A stretch of DNA of 64,000 nt from Acidobacteriota bacterium (GTDB taxonomy: Bacteria; Acidobacteriota; Blastocatellia; Pyrinomonadales; Pyrinomonadaceae), in the NCBI GenBank assembly GCA_019639115.1, contig JAHBSM010000002.1, forward strand, positions 186,001 through 250,000, given 5' to 3'. Below, one piece after another: positions 28,265 to 37,142 of this stretch. Numbering within the stretch: position 1 is the stretch's first letter; each line of letters begins with the position of its first letter. Below the pieces are notes generated by a model, which saw only the letters and a list, made by a program, of their open reading frames with translations, was not told the DNA's origin and made no database searches. The translations under genes were made by a program, and so were the position numbers.

Positions 28265-28415
28265 AAGCGCGAGCTTTCACGCTGCTAGCCGACAAAAATA
28301 CGCGCTGTAAAATTTCCGCGAGTAGCGAGTCAATTATATAATCCAATTCTAAAGTTAACGAATTGATGTGAGGGCGGGCAAAATGACCGTCTATTTAGCT
28401 GGCACTCATTTTGCA
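28265..28415 (+). promoter_or_regulatory. Sigma-54 promoter with upstream activator motif, second nitrate reductase module
   Basis: TGGCACTCATTTTGCA at 28400-28415 has the exact GG-N10-GC spacing of a -24/-12 promoter with both consensus elements (TGGCAC, TTGCA). Transcription would start near 28426, 22 bp before the ATG. About 117 bp upstream lies AAGCGCGAGCTTTCACGCT (28265-28283), a motif that recurs before two other sigma-54-type sites in the window and is placed like an NtrC-type enhancer. Nothing else is evident in the 206-bp gap. Confidence 0.75.
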
Positions 28416-28447
28416 TCCACTGAGTAATTGCCTTATAGGAAACCCGA

Positions 28448-29536
28448 ATGGCCATAGATAAAACACAGCTAGCGAATTCGATTGACTATCGTAACCCGAC
28501 CTTAATTGGGCTCGGAGCGTCGGCAGCTTTGACTGCTCTCGTTATCATCGGTTCGCGTAATCTTGAACATTTCGACTCGGCCCTTTTTGGATATCTGATC
28601 GCGAGTATCGTTGCCTTTGGAGCTATCTTTTTCCGATATGCAGTTTGGCTTCAGAGACCCGCGACACGTGCGTATTTTTCTCGAGGGCTAAAGTTGTTTT
28701 TCCAGCGAAAGAAATTTGCCCGCAATACGCTGGATGCGACAAAAACGGTAGGCATTAATATGCTCGCGCAGAAGTTTATCTTCAAACGGGCCAGATCAAG
28801 ATGGCTGATGCACTTCTTGATCATGTGGGGCTGCATCCTATCAGCCGCCATCACATTTCCGCTGGTTTGGGGCTGGATACATTTCAAACTTGAAGGCGAT
28901 ACGGCGTACAGGGCCTATCTATTCGGCTTTCCAGTGCAGTCGATGGACGTCCACAGCGTAATGGCTTTTTTTACGTTCAAGGCACTCAATTTCACCGCCA
29001 TCATGGTGCTAGCGGGCTGTGCTATTGCGATCCATCGCCGATTAAAAGACCGCGGAGCAATTGCGGTCCAGCAATTTCTTTTGGATTTTGTTCCGCATCT
29101 TCTGTTGATTGCGATCTGTGTCTCGGGTCTTATGCTAACGGCATCGAGCACGTATTTCGGCGGATATATGTACTCGTTCATCGCACTGACCCACCAAGCG
29201 ATCGTGATAATGACACTTTTCTTCTTGCCGTTTGGAAAGCTGTTTCATATCGTACAGCGTCCAGCATCGATCGGGGTGGAACTTTATCAGCAGCGAGCAA
29301 AAGAGATGGAGCAGGCAAAATGCCGGCGGTGTGGTGTGGAATTCGCATCCGTTATGTGGCTCGGCGATTTGAAGAGTGTCGTAGAAAAGGTTGGTTTTGA
29401 CTATACGATGGAAAATGGCGAAACGCTTCAGGACTATTGCCCTCGCTGCAAACGTGTAATGCGCGGGCTAGCATACTCTGTGCTCATGGACCGCCCGGAT
29501 AAGGTCTTTCATGGCACTCGTGCAGACGGCGAATAA
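28448..29536 (+). CDS. Membrane b-type cytochrome subunit with C-terminal zinc ribbon
   Basis: This 362-residue protein has six hydrophobic helices and resembles the NarI/HdrE/DsrM-type quinone-linked cytochrome b family. Histidines that may bind haem lie in helices at LMHFLIMWGC, MDVHSVMAF, HLLLIAICVSG and LTHQAIVIM. The soluble C-terminus carries a four-Cys zinc ribbon (CRRCG, then CPRCK). It heads an operon with a molybdopterin enzyme, an Fe-S subunit and a Rieske protein, so it likely feeds quinol electrons to them. Confidence 0.8.
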   Translation: MAIDKTQLANSIDYRNPTLIGLGASAALTALVIIGSRNLEHFDSALFGYLIASIVAFGAIFFRYAVWLQRPATRAYFSRGLKLFFQRKKFARNTLDATKTVGINMLAQKFIFKRARSRWLMHFLIMWGCILSAAITFPLVWGWIHFKLEGDTAYRAYLFGFPVQSMDVHSVMAFFTFKALNFTAIMVLAGCAIAIHRRLKDRGAIAVQQFLLDFVPHLLLIAICVSGLMLTASSTYFGGYMYSFIALTHQAIVIMTLFFLPFGKLFHIVQRPASIGVELYQQRAKEMEQAKCRRCGVEFASVMWLGDLKSVVEKVGFDYTMENGETLQDYCPRCKRVMRGLAYSVLMDRPDKVFHGTRADGE

Positions 29537-29542
29537 ATAACA

Positions 29543-31774
29543 ATGTCAAAAGTAGAAAATCTCGCAAGCATAATTGACCGTTTCGGACCACATCTGCACG
29601 ATGAGCCGATCGGTGGTTGGAGTGCCGAGCGAAAGGTCGATAAGATGGTGCCGACCCATTGCCCATACTGCGGAATGCAATGCGGCATGAATCTGCTGGT
29701 CGAAAAGAATCATGTTGTCGGCGTCGAACCGCGTTACGATTTTCCGGTTAACGAGGGCCGTCTGTGTCCCAAGGGAGTGACGGCCTATCTACAGACACAT
29801 CACCCAGATCGGCTGGAATATCCGCTGATAAAGCGAAACGGTAATTTTGAACGGGCAAGCTGGGACGAGGCTCTCGATCTGATCGTTGAGAAATTTAAGG
29901 GGCTGCAGGAAAAATACGGAAAAGACGCGATCGCTGTTTATTCGGGCTCGTCGCTAACGACTGAAAAGACATATCTTGTCGGTAAGTTTGCCCGTCTTGG
30001 TTTGCAGACCAGATATATTGATTATAACGGCCGGCTATGTATGGCTTCAGCCGCAGGTGGCAACAACAAGGCGTTCGGCATCGACCGGGCGGCAAATCCG
30101 TGGAGCGACATTCCTCATGCCGAAGTTCTTATCATCGCCGGAGCAAATTGTGCTGAGACGTTTCCGATCCTTAACGGATTTTTGTGGAAACAACGCGACA
30201 ACGGCGGTGTGTGGATCGTCATCGATCCGCGTGAAACCCCGACGGCTCGGCAAGGTGATTTGCATTTACAACTCAAACCGGGAACGGACGTTGCGGTCGC
30301 GAACGGTATCTTGAACGTACTAATCAGCGAAAACCTCATCGATCAGGCCTTTATCGATAGTCGTACAAATGATTGGGAGGCTGCGAAAGCGGCTGCATTG
30401 AATTATCCGCCCGACGTCGCATCCGAAATATCCGGTGTTCCGGCGGAAAAGATCATTCAAGCCGCACGGCTTTACGGCCGAGCAAAGACTGGAATGATCA
30501 TGCATGCTCGCGGCATCGAACATCATTCCAACGGAACCGAGAACGTACTCAGTTACATCAACATCGCACTTGCGACCGGTAAGATCGGCTCCGAGGGCCG
30601 GGGCTATGGCACCATCACCGGACAAGGCAACGGACAAGGCGGCCGTGAACATGGCCAAAAGGCTGATCAACTTCCCGGATATCGATCGATGCTTAATCCG
30701 GAACATCGGAAATACATCGCTGAAGTATGGGGCATCGACGATTCCGAATTACCTCAACCAGGCGTGTCGGCGGTCGAGTTATTCAACAAGATGCGTGAGG
30801 GCGAGATAAGAGGTCTGCTGTCGATTTGCAGCAACATGATGGTCTCTTTGCCGGATACTAATCAAGTACGCAAGTCGCTCGAAGGACTTGAGTTTAACGT
30901 CTGCATCGATTTCTTTTTGTCCGAGAGTGCCCGATACGCCGATGTCGTCCTACCCGGCACGACATGGTCAGAGGACGAAGGCACAACAACCAGCGGCGAG
31001 GGACGCGTTATCAAGATCAACAAGGCAATCGACCCGCCCGGAGAAGCTCGCCAGGATTGGCGAACACTTCAGGAGATCGCTCGCCGTATGGGACGCGGTA
31101 AGTACTTTCAATTTGAGTCGCCAAGAGAGATATTTGACGAACTACGCGTCGCGTCCAAAGGCGGTAAGGCGGATTATTTCGGCATTACCTACGAAAAGAT
31201 CGACAAGCAAGACGGTGTATTCTGGCCGTGTTCGACCGAGGAGAGCACAGGGACGCCGCGTCTGTTTGAGGAGCGGTTCGCTCACGACGACGGGAAGGCC
31301 AAATTTCACGCGATCGAATACAAAGGAGCCGCCGAGTTACCGGATGAAGAGTATCCATTGATTTTCACCAGCGGGCGCATTGTTCATCAATATTTGTCTG
31401 GAAATCAGACACGGCGTATCGGCTTTCTTGTTCAGCAGTGTCCGGAACCCTTCGTTGAGATCCATCCTGAAACAGCGATGAAATACAAGATCAACGACGG
31501 CGAGCGGGTCAAGGTGATCTCGCGTCGAGGTGAAGGTATTTTTCCTGCACTGGTGGTAAAGACCATTCGGCCTGACACGATCTTTATCCCGTATCACTGG
31601 GGCGAGGAACTCGCAGCAAATCAGATCACTAACGGAGCGCTCGACCCGACGTCTAAGATACCGGAATTCAAGGCATGTGCTGCCCGATTAGAGAAAATAC
31701 ACACGAGAGAACTGCCGATACTAGGTGAAGTGCGAAAAGGTACGTCGCGGAACGAAGTACAGAGAGGAAAATAA
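29543..31774 (+). CDS. NasA/NarB-type nitrate reductase catalytic subunit
   Basis: This 743-residue molybdo-bis-MGD enzyme has an N-terminal [4Fe-4S] motif (Cys40, Cys43, Cys47, then RLCPKG) and the Mo-ligand Cys166 in YNGRLCMAS. That segment, followed by FGIDRAANPWSDI, is typical of assimilatory nitrate reductases (NasC/NasA/NarB). There is no Tat signal, so it is cytoplasmic. Unlike assimilatory systems it has no nitrite reductase nearby and sits with a membrane cytochrome b, which points to a quinol-linked respiratory role. A formate dehydrogenase is less likely given the Cys-Mo context. Confidence 0.85.
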   Translation: MSKVENLASIIDRFGPHLHDEPIGGWSAERKVDKMVPTHCPYCGMQCGMNLLVEKNHVVGVEPRYDFPVNEGRLCPKGVTAYLQTHHPDRLEYPLIKRNGNFERASWDEALDLIVEKFKGLQEKYGKDAIAVYSGSSLTTEKTYLVGKFARLGLQTRYIDYNGRLCMASAAGGNNKAFGIDRAANPWSDIPHAEVLIIAGANCAETFPILNGFLWKQRDNGGVWIVIDPRETPTARQGDLHLQLKPGTDVAVANGILNVLISENLIDQAFIDSRTNDWEAAKAAALNYPPDVASEISGVPAEKIIQAARLYGRAKTGMIMHARGIEHHSNGTENVLSYINIALATGKIGSEGRGYGTITGQGNGQGGREHGQKADQLPGYRSMLNPEHRKYIAEVWGIDDSELPQPGVSAVELFNKMREGEIRGLLSICSNMMVSLPDTNQVRKSLEGLEFNVCIDFFLSESARYADVVLPGTTWSEDEGTTTSGEGRVIKINKAIDPPGEARQDWRTLQEIARRMGRGKYFQFESPREIFDELRVASKGGKADYFGITYEKIDKQDGVFWPCSTEESTGTPRLFEERFAHDDGKAKFHAIEYKGAAELPDEEYPLIFTSGRIVHQYLSGNQTRRIGFLVQQCPEPFVEIHPETAMKYKINDGERVKVISRRGEGIFPALVVKTIRPDTIFIPYHWGEELAANQITNGALDPTSKIPEFKACAARLEKIHTRELPILGEVRKGTSRNEVQRGK

Positions 31775-31777
31775 CGC

Positions 31778-32428
31778 ATGAATGAAACCATGTTTATCGA
31801 TCCGCAGCGATGTATAGGATGCAGATCCTGTGTCGCCGCTTGCCGCGAATGCTCAACGCATAAGGGCTACTCGATGATCTTTGTTGACTACATCGACCGT
31901 AGCGAGACAACGGCAACGATGCCGACCATCTGTATGCACTGCGAAGAGCCGACCTGCGCGATGGTTTGCCCGGCGGATGCGATCAAACAAAATGAAGATG
32001 GTGTGGTCATGTCCGCTCTGAAACCACGTTGTCTCGATTGCCGCAATTGCGTGAACGCCTGTCCCTTCGGTGTTCCTAAATACAACTCGGCAATGCATCT
32101 GCAAATGAAGTGCGATATGTGCTACGACCGCACAAGCGAGGGGCTCAAGCCAATGTGTGCTAGCGTCTGCCCAACCGGCGCTTTGTCGTTCGGTACTTTT
32201 GAACAGATCGTTCCACTGCGGAGGACCAAACCGGTCAACGCCCACGTTTTTGGCAATCAAAGTGTCAAGACAAAAGTCTATATGATGTTGCCGACGGATG
32301 CCGACGAAGTTAGCATCGACGGCTGCGGAGTTTTTGAGGGACAGATCGCCCTCGATGGCCCACCCAAGAGTGAAGAATCGTGGATAGACACCCAAGTGGA
32401 GGAATCCGATAAGAGCAATGAATTCTAA
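31778..32428 (+). CDS. Four-cluster ferredoxin subunit (DmsB/NrfC-like)
   Basis: This 216-residue protein carries four [4Fe-4S] motifs: [11 protein letters not shown] near residue 12, [14 protein letters not shown] near 52, [12 protein letters not shown] near 85, and [21 protein letters not shown] near 111. It has no signal peptide and should stay in the cytoplasm with the catalytic subunit, passing electrons between it and the membrane part. It starts 3 bp after the catalytic gene and overlaps the Rieske gene by 11 bp. Confidence 0.9.
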   Translation: MNETMFIDPQRCIGCRSCVAACRECSTHKGYSMIFVDYIDRSETTATMPTICMHCEEPTCAMVCPADAIKQNEDGVVMSALKPRCLDCRNCVNACPFGVPKYNSAMHLQMKCDMCYDRTSEGLKPMCASVCPTGALSFGTFEQIVPLRRTKPVNAHVFGNQSVKTKVYMMLPTDADEVSIDGCGVFEGQIALDGPPKSEESWIDTQVEESDKSNEF

Positions 32429-33005
32429 AGCATTCGATCAAGAAGTAGTTAACAAGATCCTGGCCGCAGACAGCGAAGTGTCGGACGAAAGTAACGTCCG
32501 AACGGCGACTGCGCCGTACCAGGCCGAGTTCCCTTACGAGCGCGACAGCGAGGCACAGGTTACAAGGCGCGAGTTTTGCAACTTTCTCTTTTTGACTTCA
32601 AGCGCATTATTCGTCGGTGCGGCCGGATTTGCAGGCAAAGCCGCATATGATGCCCGAACGCCAGCGAAGTTCACTCCGGCGAAGATCGACGGTGCAATGA
32701 GCATCGAACCTGGTTCAGCCCTCAATTTCTCCTATCCGGCTGCGGAAGATACCGCAATTTTGGTACGTGGCACTGACGGAAACTACGCAGCTTTTGGTCA
32801 GAAATGCACGCATTTGTCTTGTCCGGTTTTCTACTCTCGGGAAAATGACCGTCTCGAATGCCCGTGCCACAACGGTGGTTTCAGTTCCAAGACGGGCGAG
32901 GTGTTGTATGGCCCGCCGCCGCGTCCGCTCGACAAAATTGAGCTTGAGACGATCAACGGTGAGATCTTTGCAGTGAAAAGGGAGGTTCGCGGCCATGAAG
33001 GATAA
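32418..33005 (+). CDS. Rieske iron-sulfur protein of the second nitrate reductase module
   Basis: This 195-residue protein has a hydrophilic N-terminal extension of about 50 residues, a Tat-like anchor ([18 protein letters not shown]) and a Rieske domain with CTHLSC and CPCHNG. Rieske subunits are unusual partners for a NasA-type molybdoenzyme. The anchor suggests a periplasmic Rieske head, on the opposite side of the membrane from the catalytic subunit, consistent with quinol oxidation at the outer face. The topology is inference. It overlaps both neighbours by 11 bp. Confidence 0.88.
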   Translation: MNSKAFDQEVVNKILAADSEVSDESNVRTATAPYQAEFPYERDSEAQVTRREFCNFLFLTSSALFVGAAGFAGKAAYDARTPAKFTPAKIDGAMSIEPGSALNFSYPAAEDTAILVRGTDGNYAAFGQKCTHLSCPVFYSRENDRLECPCHNGGFSSKTGEVLYGPPPRPLDKIELETINGEIFAVKREVRGHEG

Positions 33006-33237
33006 CTCGAAACACACTAGGCCCCAGAGCCGCGGACTTGCCGCCGTTTGGCAGGCCCGTCTCGCGATGCTTGTTATGATCAATGTTGCACAGCTCTGGA
33101 TACTCTCCGCTGCTGTTGAAGCAGCACTGGCCAATGCTTACGCGCAACTGGCCCCGCTCGTTATTGCTTCGGGTATTTGCTGGGTGCTTGCGTTGACGAT
33201 CTTCCTATGGTGGCGTCCGACGTCGGGAGGAGAATAA
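32995..33237 (+). CDS. Small two-helix membrane subunit
   Basis: This 80-residue protein has two hydrophobic helices (about residues 22-41 and 51-72) and a basic N-terminus. It overlaps the Rieske gene by 11 bp and closes the operon, so it is probably a small structural subunit of the same membrane complex. I do not recognise the family. GGAGG precedes its ATG inside the Rieske gene. Confidence 0.7.
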   Translation: MKDNSKHTRPQSRGLAAVWQARLAMLVMINVAQLWILSAAVEAALANAYAQLAPLVIASGICWVLALTIFLWWRPTSGGE

Positions 33238-33285
33238 ATTAGTCCATTCGAGGATTGGCTTTTTAGAGGTCCTTAAGGCTCATCC

Positions 33286-33402
33286 AAGCGCGAAGTTTTC
33301 CACGCTTCACGGTTCGCTTTGTCCGCTATTTGTAGCTAAATAGTTGCAACACAAGCGTTTAGCCCCCCTCACAAGCTAGATGAAACTGGGCACAGCCATT
33401 GC
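33286..33402 (+). promoter_or_regulatory. Sigma-54 promoter with upstream activator motif before narK genes
   Basis: GGGCACAGCCATTGC at 33388-33402 has the GG-N10-GC spacing of a sigma-54 promoter, with start expected near 33414. The upstream motif AAGCGCGAAGTTTTCCACGC (33286-33305) has symmetrical AAGCG/CGCTT ends and matches the motifs at 28265 and 50829. A further perfect inverted repeat, CTATTT-N6-AAATAG, lies between them at 33326-33343. Together these fill the gap between the two operons. Confidence 0.65.
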
Positions 33403-33451
33403 TTGGTAGCTGTATGGCATGGATGTGGTTAGGTCTTCGTGCTTTTCGATC

Positions 33452-34939
33452 ATGGAATCAACGACCCCGCCCGGAGCGATCCGGATACTGATATTAAATA
33501 CACTCGCGTTCACCATATGTTTTTCAGCGTGGATGCTAAATGGCGTCCTTGTTACCTTTCTGTCGGTAAACCAGGTCTACAAATGGACCGCCTCCGAAAT
33601 CGGATGGCTAATGGGAATTCCGGTCCTTGCCGGCTCTATTTTTCGTCTGCCTGCGGGTATGCTGACAGACAAGTTCGGAGGCAAACCGGTAATGACCGCG
33701 ACCTTGCTACTCTGTTCAGTCCCAATGTTTCTTCTTTCAACGGTCGATTCATTCATCGGTTTCGCACTTTGTAGTTTCGGATTCGGGCTAGTCGGCGTGA
33801 GCTTTTCGATCGGTATTGCCTATACATCTGTTTGGTTCCCGAGATCAAAACAAGGGTTCGCTCTAGGCATCTTCGGCGCCGGAAACGCCGGTTCGGCAAT
33901 CACGACTCTCGTGGCTCCAACCTTGCTCAACACGTTTACAGCCAATGGTTCTGACATCGAAGCCTGGCGAAGACTGCCGATAGTCTATGCGGCGGTTCTC
34001 GCGGTTACAGGCGTTATGTTTTTTGTGGCAACGACAAATAAGAAGCCACTATGGGTGGCAAAGACTTTTACGGAGCAGCTAGCCCCTCTCAAAAAAATTC
34101 GCGTGTGGCGGTTTGGACTGTACTATTTTCTTGTTTTTGGATGCTTTGTCGCTTTTTCACAATGGCTCGTCCCGTATTTTGTAAACGTCTATTATTTGCC
34201 ATTAGTTACGGCGGGGTTTCTAGCCGCACTTTTTAGCTTTCCGTCAGGTGTAATCAGAGCTTTCGGCGGCTGGCTAAGCGATCGGTTTGGCGGTCGAAAG
34301 GTGATGTACGGCGTTCTCAGCCTTTCGTTATTGCTATCCGCTCTGTTGATCATCCCGAAAATGGAAATATCGTCACCAGGCAAGGGGGTCGTTGCGGAAC
34401 GTGATGGTATTGTAACCGGCGTCGACGTTAATTCTGTAACCGTCGGCGACAAGAGATATCAAGTAATAGCTAAGCAGGAAAACCTCTCGACCGAACAGGA
34501 GCAAATGCTTGTTTTCCCCACAAAAGAGATCTGGCAGGAACCGGTCGTACAGGTCGGCCAGGAAGTAAAACGGAAAGAGCTCCTGGCGAAAGGAACCACG
34601 AAGATCTTTTTTCAGGCCAACGTATGGATATTCGCTGGAATAGTGATGCTGCTGGGGATTGTCTGGGGCGTCGGCAAGGCGGCTGTATATAAGCATATAC
34701 CTGAATATTTCCCCGAGGAAGTTGGCGTCGTTGGCGGAATGGTTGGAGTTCTGGGCGGCCTTGGCGGTTTCGTAAGCCCGATCATCTTTGGCTATTTGCT
34801 TGATGAGACCGGCCTTTGGACGAGTTCGTGGATGATGATGCTGGTTCTTTCAGCAGTCTGTTTGGTCTGGATGCATCGGGTAATTCAGAAAATGATGCAC
34901 GAGCAGCAGCCGGAACTGATGAAGAAAATTGAGGAATAA
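33452..34939 (+). CDS. narK: NarK-type nitrate/nitrite transporter with inserted periplasmic domain
   Basis: MFS protein of the nitrate/nitrite porter family, twelve helices, with the glycine-rich nitrate signatures FGFGLVGVSFSIGIAYTSVWFPR and VGGMVGVLGGLGGFVSP. It is about 495 residues, longer than usual, because about 85 residues (roughly 304-389) are inserted between helices 9 and 10, a periplasmic loop. The insert resembles a barrel-sandwich fold (GIVTGVDVNSVTVG, then VGQEVKRKELLAKG). I chose the ATG at 33452 because the predicted sigma-54 start site lies at about 33414; an ATG at 33419 is also in frame. Confidence 0.88.
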   Translation: MESTTPPGAIRILILNTLAFTICFSAWMLNGVLVTFLSVNQVYKWTASEIGWLMGIPVLAGSIFRLPAGMLTDKFGGKPVMTATLLLCSVPMFLLSTVDSFIGFALCSFGFGLVGVSFSIGIAYTSVWFPRSKQGFALGIFGAGNAGSAITTLVAPTLLNTFTANGSDIEAWRRLPIVYAAVLAVTGVMFFVATTNKKPLWVAKTFTEQLAPLKKIRVWRFGLYYFLVFGCFVAFSQWLVPYFVNVYYLPLVTAGFLAALFSFPSGVIRAFGGWLSDRFGGRKVMYGVLSLSLLLSALLIIPKMEISSPGKGVVAERDGIVTGVDVNSVTVGDKRYQVIAKQENLSTEQEQMLVFPTKEIWQEPVVQVGQEVKRKELLAKGTTKIFFQANVWIFAGIVMLLGIVWGVGKAAVYKHIPEYFPEEVGVVGGMVGVLGGLGGFVSPIIFGYLLDETGLWTSSWMMMLVLSAVCLVWMHRVIQKMMHEQQPELMKKIEE

Positions 34940-34950
34940 GGAAATAATTT

Positions 34951-36294
34951 ATGTCAGCCTGGTTAGAAAAATGGACTCCCGAAGATGTCGATTTTTGGGA
35001 AACAAGCGGAAGCAAGATCGCCTGGCGGACCCTGATCGTCACAACGATAACGCTTACGATCTCATTCGCGACGTGGTTTATGATGAGTGCGATCGTCGTC
35101 AAACTGCCCGGGATCGGCTTTAAGTTCTCTACATCCCAGCTCTTCTGGCTTGCAGCCATGCCCGGTCTCGCTGGCGGAACTTTGCGGATCATCCACACAT
35201 TCCTGCTACCTATATTTGGCACTCGAAAGATCATTACCTTCGCCACATTTTTGAAGCTCATCCCGTGCATCGGAATAGGTTTGGCGATAATGAATCCGGA
35301 GACGCCGTTCTGGTTGTTCATGCTGCTGGCCTTTTCGGCCGGGTTTGGAGGCGGCGATTTTTCGTCATTCATGCCGAGTACCAGCGTGTTCTTTCCAAAG
35401 CGATTACAGGGAACAGCACTTGGAATTCAGGCCGGCATTGGCAATTTTGGCGTGAGTCTCGCTCAATTCGCGACACCTATGATCATCACTTTTGCGATGA
35501 TCGGTGGTTCGCAGACGATACAAACGATCGATCCAAACACCAAGGCAGTCACAGGATCAAATTCTATATGGCTCCAGAATGCGGCATTCTGGTACGTTCC
35601 CCTATTGATCATCCTGGGAATCTTGGCTTGGGTATTGTTGCGAAGCGTGCCGATCAAAGCGTCATTTACCGAACAGCTAGATATCTTTAAAGACAAGCAC
35701 ACATGGTTTTGCACCGTTACTTATCTGATGACCTTCGGAGGTTTCTCAGGCCTCGCAGCAGCGTTTCCCTTGCTCATCAAGACTCTGTATGGAGGCTTTC
35801 CTAACCCGCCGGATCCGCTCAAATATGCATTTTGGGGACCGCTAATTGGATCGGCCAGCCGGGTGCTATTTGGTTTTGTAGCTGACAAGGTCGGCGGAGC
35901 GGTCTTGACGACTATCTGTGGAATTGCACTAATTACAGGAACGACCGCAATGATAGCGTTGGGTCTCTTCGCACCGACGTCGGTTGATCAGTTCGGATTA
36001 TTTGTGACGCTTATGCTGACCCTCTTTTTCTTCACGGGAATGGGCAATGCAGCGACGTTTCGTCAATTTCCGATCATTTTCGGACACAATCCGCGACAGG
36101 CTGCAGGCGTGATCGGTTGGACGGCAGCCGTCGCTGCGTACGGCCCGTTCATATTCTCGATGTTGATCAGCACAGTACTCTCGGCGACCGGAACCGTCGA
36201 TCCATTCTTTATCGGCTTAACCGTATTTTTTGTAGTTGCCACCTTTATTAACTGGTGGTTTTACAACCGAAAGAACTGCGAGCGACCGAGCTAA
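34951..36294 (+). CDS. narK: Second NarK-type nitrate/nitrite transporter
   Basis: This 447-residue MFS protein of the nitrate/nitrite porter family has twelve helices. Its two nitrate-signature segments read FGGGDFSSFMPSTSVFFPK near residue 130 and GMGNAATFRQFP near 365. It starts 11 bp after the first narK gene, so both are co-transcribed. Tandem NarK1/NarK2 pairs are known in which one takes up nitrate and the other exchanges nitrate for nitrite; which is which here cannot be told. Confidence 0.92.
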   Translation: MSAWLEKWTPEDVDFWETSGSKIAWRTLIVTTITLTISFATWFMMSAIVVKLPGIGFKFSTSQLFWLAAMPGLAGGTLRIIHTFLLPIFGTRKIITFATFLKLIPCIGIGLAIMNPETPFWLFMLLAFSAGFGGGDFSSFMPSTSVFFPKRLQGTALGIQAGIGNFGVSLAQFATPMIITFAMIGGSQTIQTIDPNTKAVTGSNSIWLQNAAFWYVPLLIILGILAWVLLRSVPIKASFTEQLDIFKDKHTWFCTVTYLMTFGGFSGLAAAFPLLIKTLYGGFPNPPDPLKYAFWGPLIGSASRVLFGFVADKVGGAVLTTICGIALITGTTAMIALGLFAPTSVDQFGLFVTLMLTLFFFTGMGNAATFRQFPIIFGHNPRQAAGVIGWTAAVAAYGPFIFSMLISTVLSATGTVDPFFIGLTVFFVVATFINWWFYNRKNCERPS

Positions 36295-36400
36295 ATGACG
36301 TTGATCTCATTAAAAGTGTCTTGAATTGGGTTTGCTGGCCGAGTTTCCTTACCCGACACCAAACGGCGAGGACGTACACCTTGAATACTTTAAGAGTACA

Positions 36401-37066
36401 ATGCCAATGATAGACGGATTCGTATTGGCGGGTGGCCTCAGCCGGCGAATGGGGCAAAACAAAGCGGCATTATTGCTAGGCGGCAGGACGCTCGTCGACC
36501 GTGCTGCGGATACGCTCGGTTCCATCTCAGACAAAGTCTATGTTGTTGGCAATATAACCGGCGAGACCACTTCGCTTCCGTTAATTCAAGATCATCCCAC
36601 TAAGAGTAATTCCCGCGGGTCAATAGTGGGTCTATACACAGCGCTTGTAAACGCTAAGACCGATTGGGTTGCAGTACTTGCCTGTGACCTGCCGTTTATC
36701 ACAGGCGAATTGATGACTCGGATGGCAGACATTCTACGGCATGACTTTACCCCTCACGTGATCGCGGTCGATGCGATCTTCGCCGAACAGCCTGACGGAC
36801 GCATTCAACCGCTTTGCGGTCTGTACCGGCGGAACTCCTGTCTTCCCTCGATCAAAAATATGTTATCCGATAGTGATTGGCGATTACAGCGGCTGAGGGA
36901 GCAACTAAAGTCACGGGTACTTGGGCTCGCCGAAATCGAGGATATTCCAGGATCCGAGTCTTTGTTCTTTAATTTGAACACGCCCGAGGAATATCGACTG
37001 GCAGTCGAAATCGAACAAAGGCAGGAATTCGATCGGCCATTCTGCACCCGAGTTACCAAGACCTAG
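36401..37066 (+). CDS. mobA: Molybdenum cofactor guanylyltransferase
   Basis: Transfers GMP to molybdopterin to make the bis-MGD cofactor used by DMSO-reductase-family enzymes such as both nitrate reductases here. The nucleotide-binding motif LAGGLSRRMGQNKA is at the N-terminus, followed by the metal-binding LACDLPF. The ATG at 36401 (221 residues) places the motif at the usual distance; an ATG 6 bp later is equally possible and an upstream start at 36326 is unlikely. It lies at the right end of the island, opposite moaA. Confidence 0.93.
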   Translation: MPMIDGFVLAGGLSRRMGQNKAALLLGGRTLVDRAADTLGSISDKVYVVGNITGETTSLPLIQDHPTKSNSRGSIVGLYTALVNAKTDWVAVLACDLPFITGELMTRMADILRHDFTPHVIAVDAIFAEQPDGRIQPLCGLYRRNSCLPSIKNMLSDSDWRLQRLREQLKSRVLGLAEIEDIPGSESLFFNLNTPEEYRLAVEIEQRQEFDRPFCTRVTKT

Positions 37067-37142
37067 ATGGTCGACCGTCGAAAGTGATTTGGCCATCCGC
37101 TTGACTCTCATCGTGACCTTGGAACTTCCATTAGAACAAGAA

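Noticed and set aside
29543..31774. Formate dehydrogenase
   Set aside because: The Mo-ligand region YNGRLCMAS followed by FGIDRAANPWSDI is that of assimilatory-type nitrate reductases, and narK and mobA follow.
9727..37066. A complete denitrification pathway
   Set aside because: No nirS/nirK, nor or nos gene is visible; only nitrate-nitrite conversion, transport and NO-damage repair can be supported.
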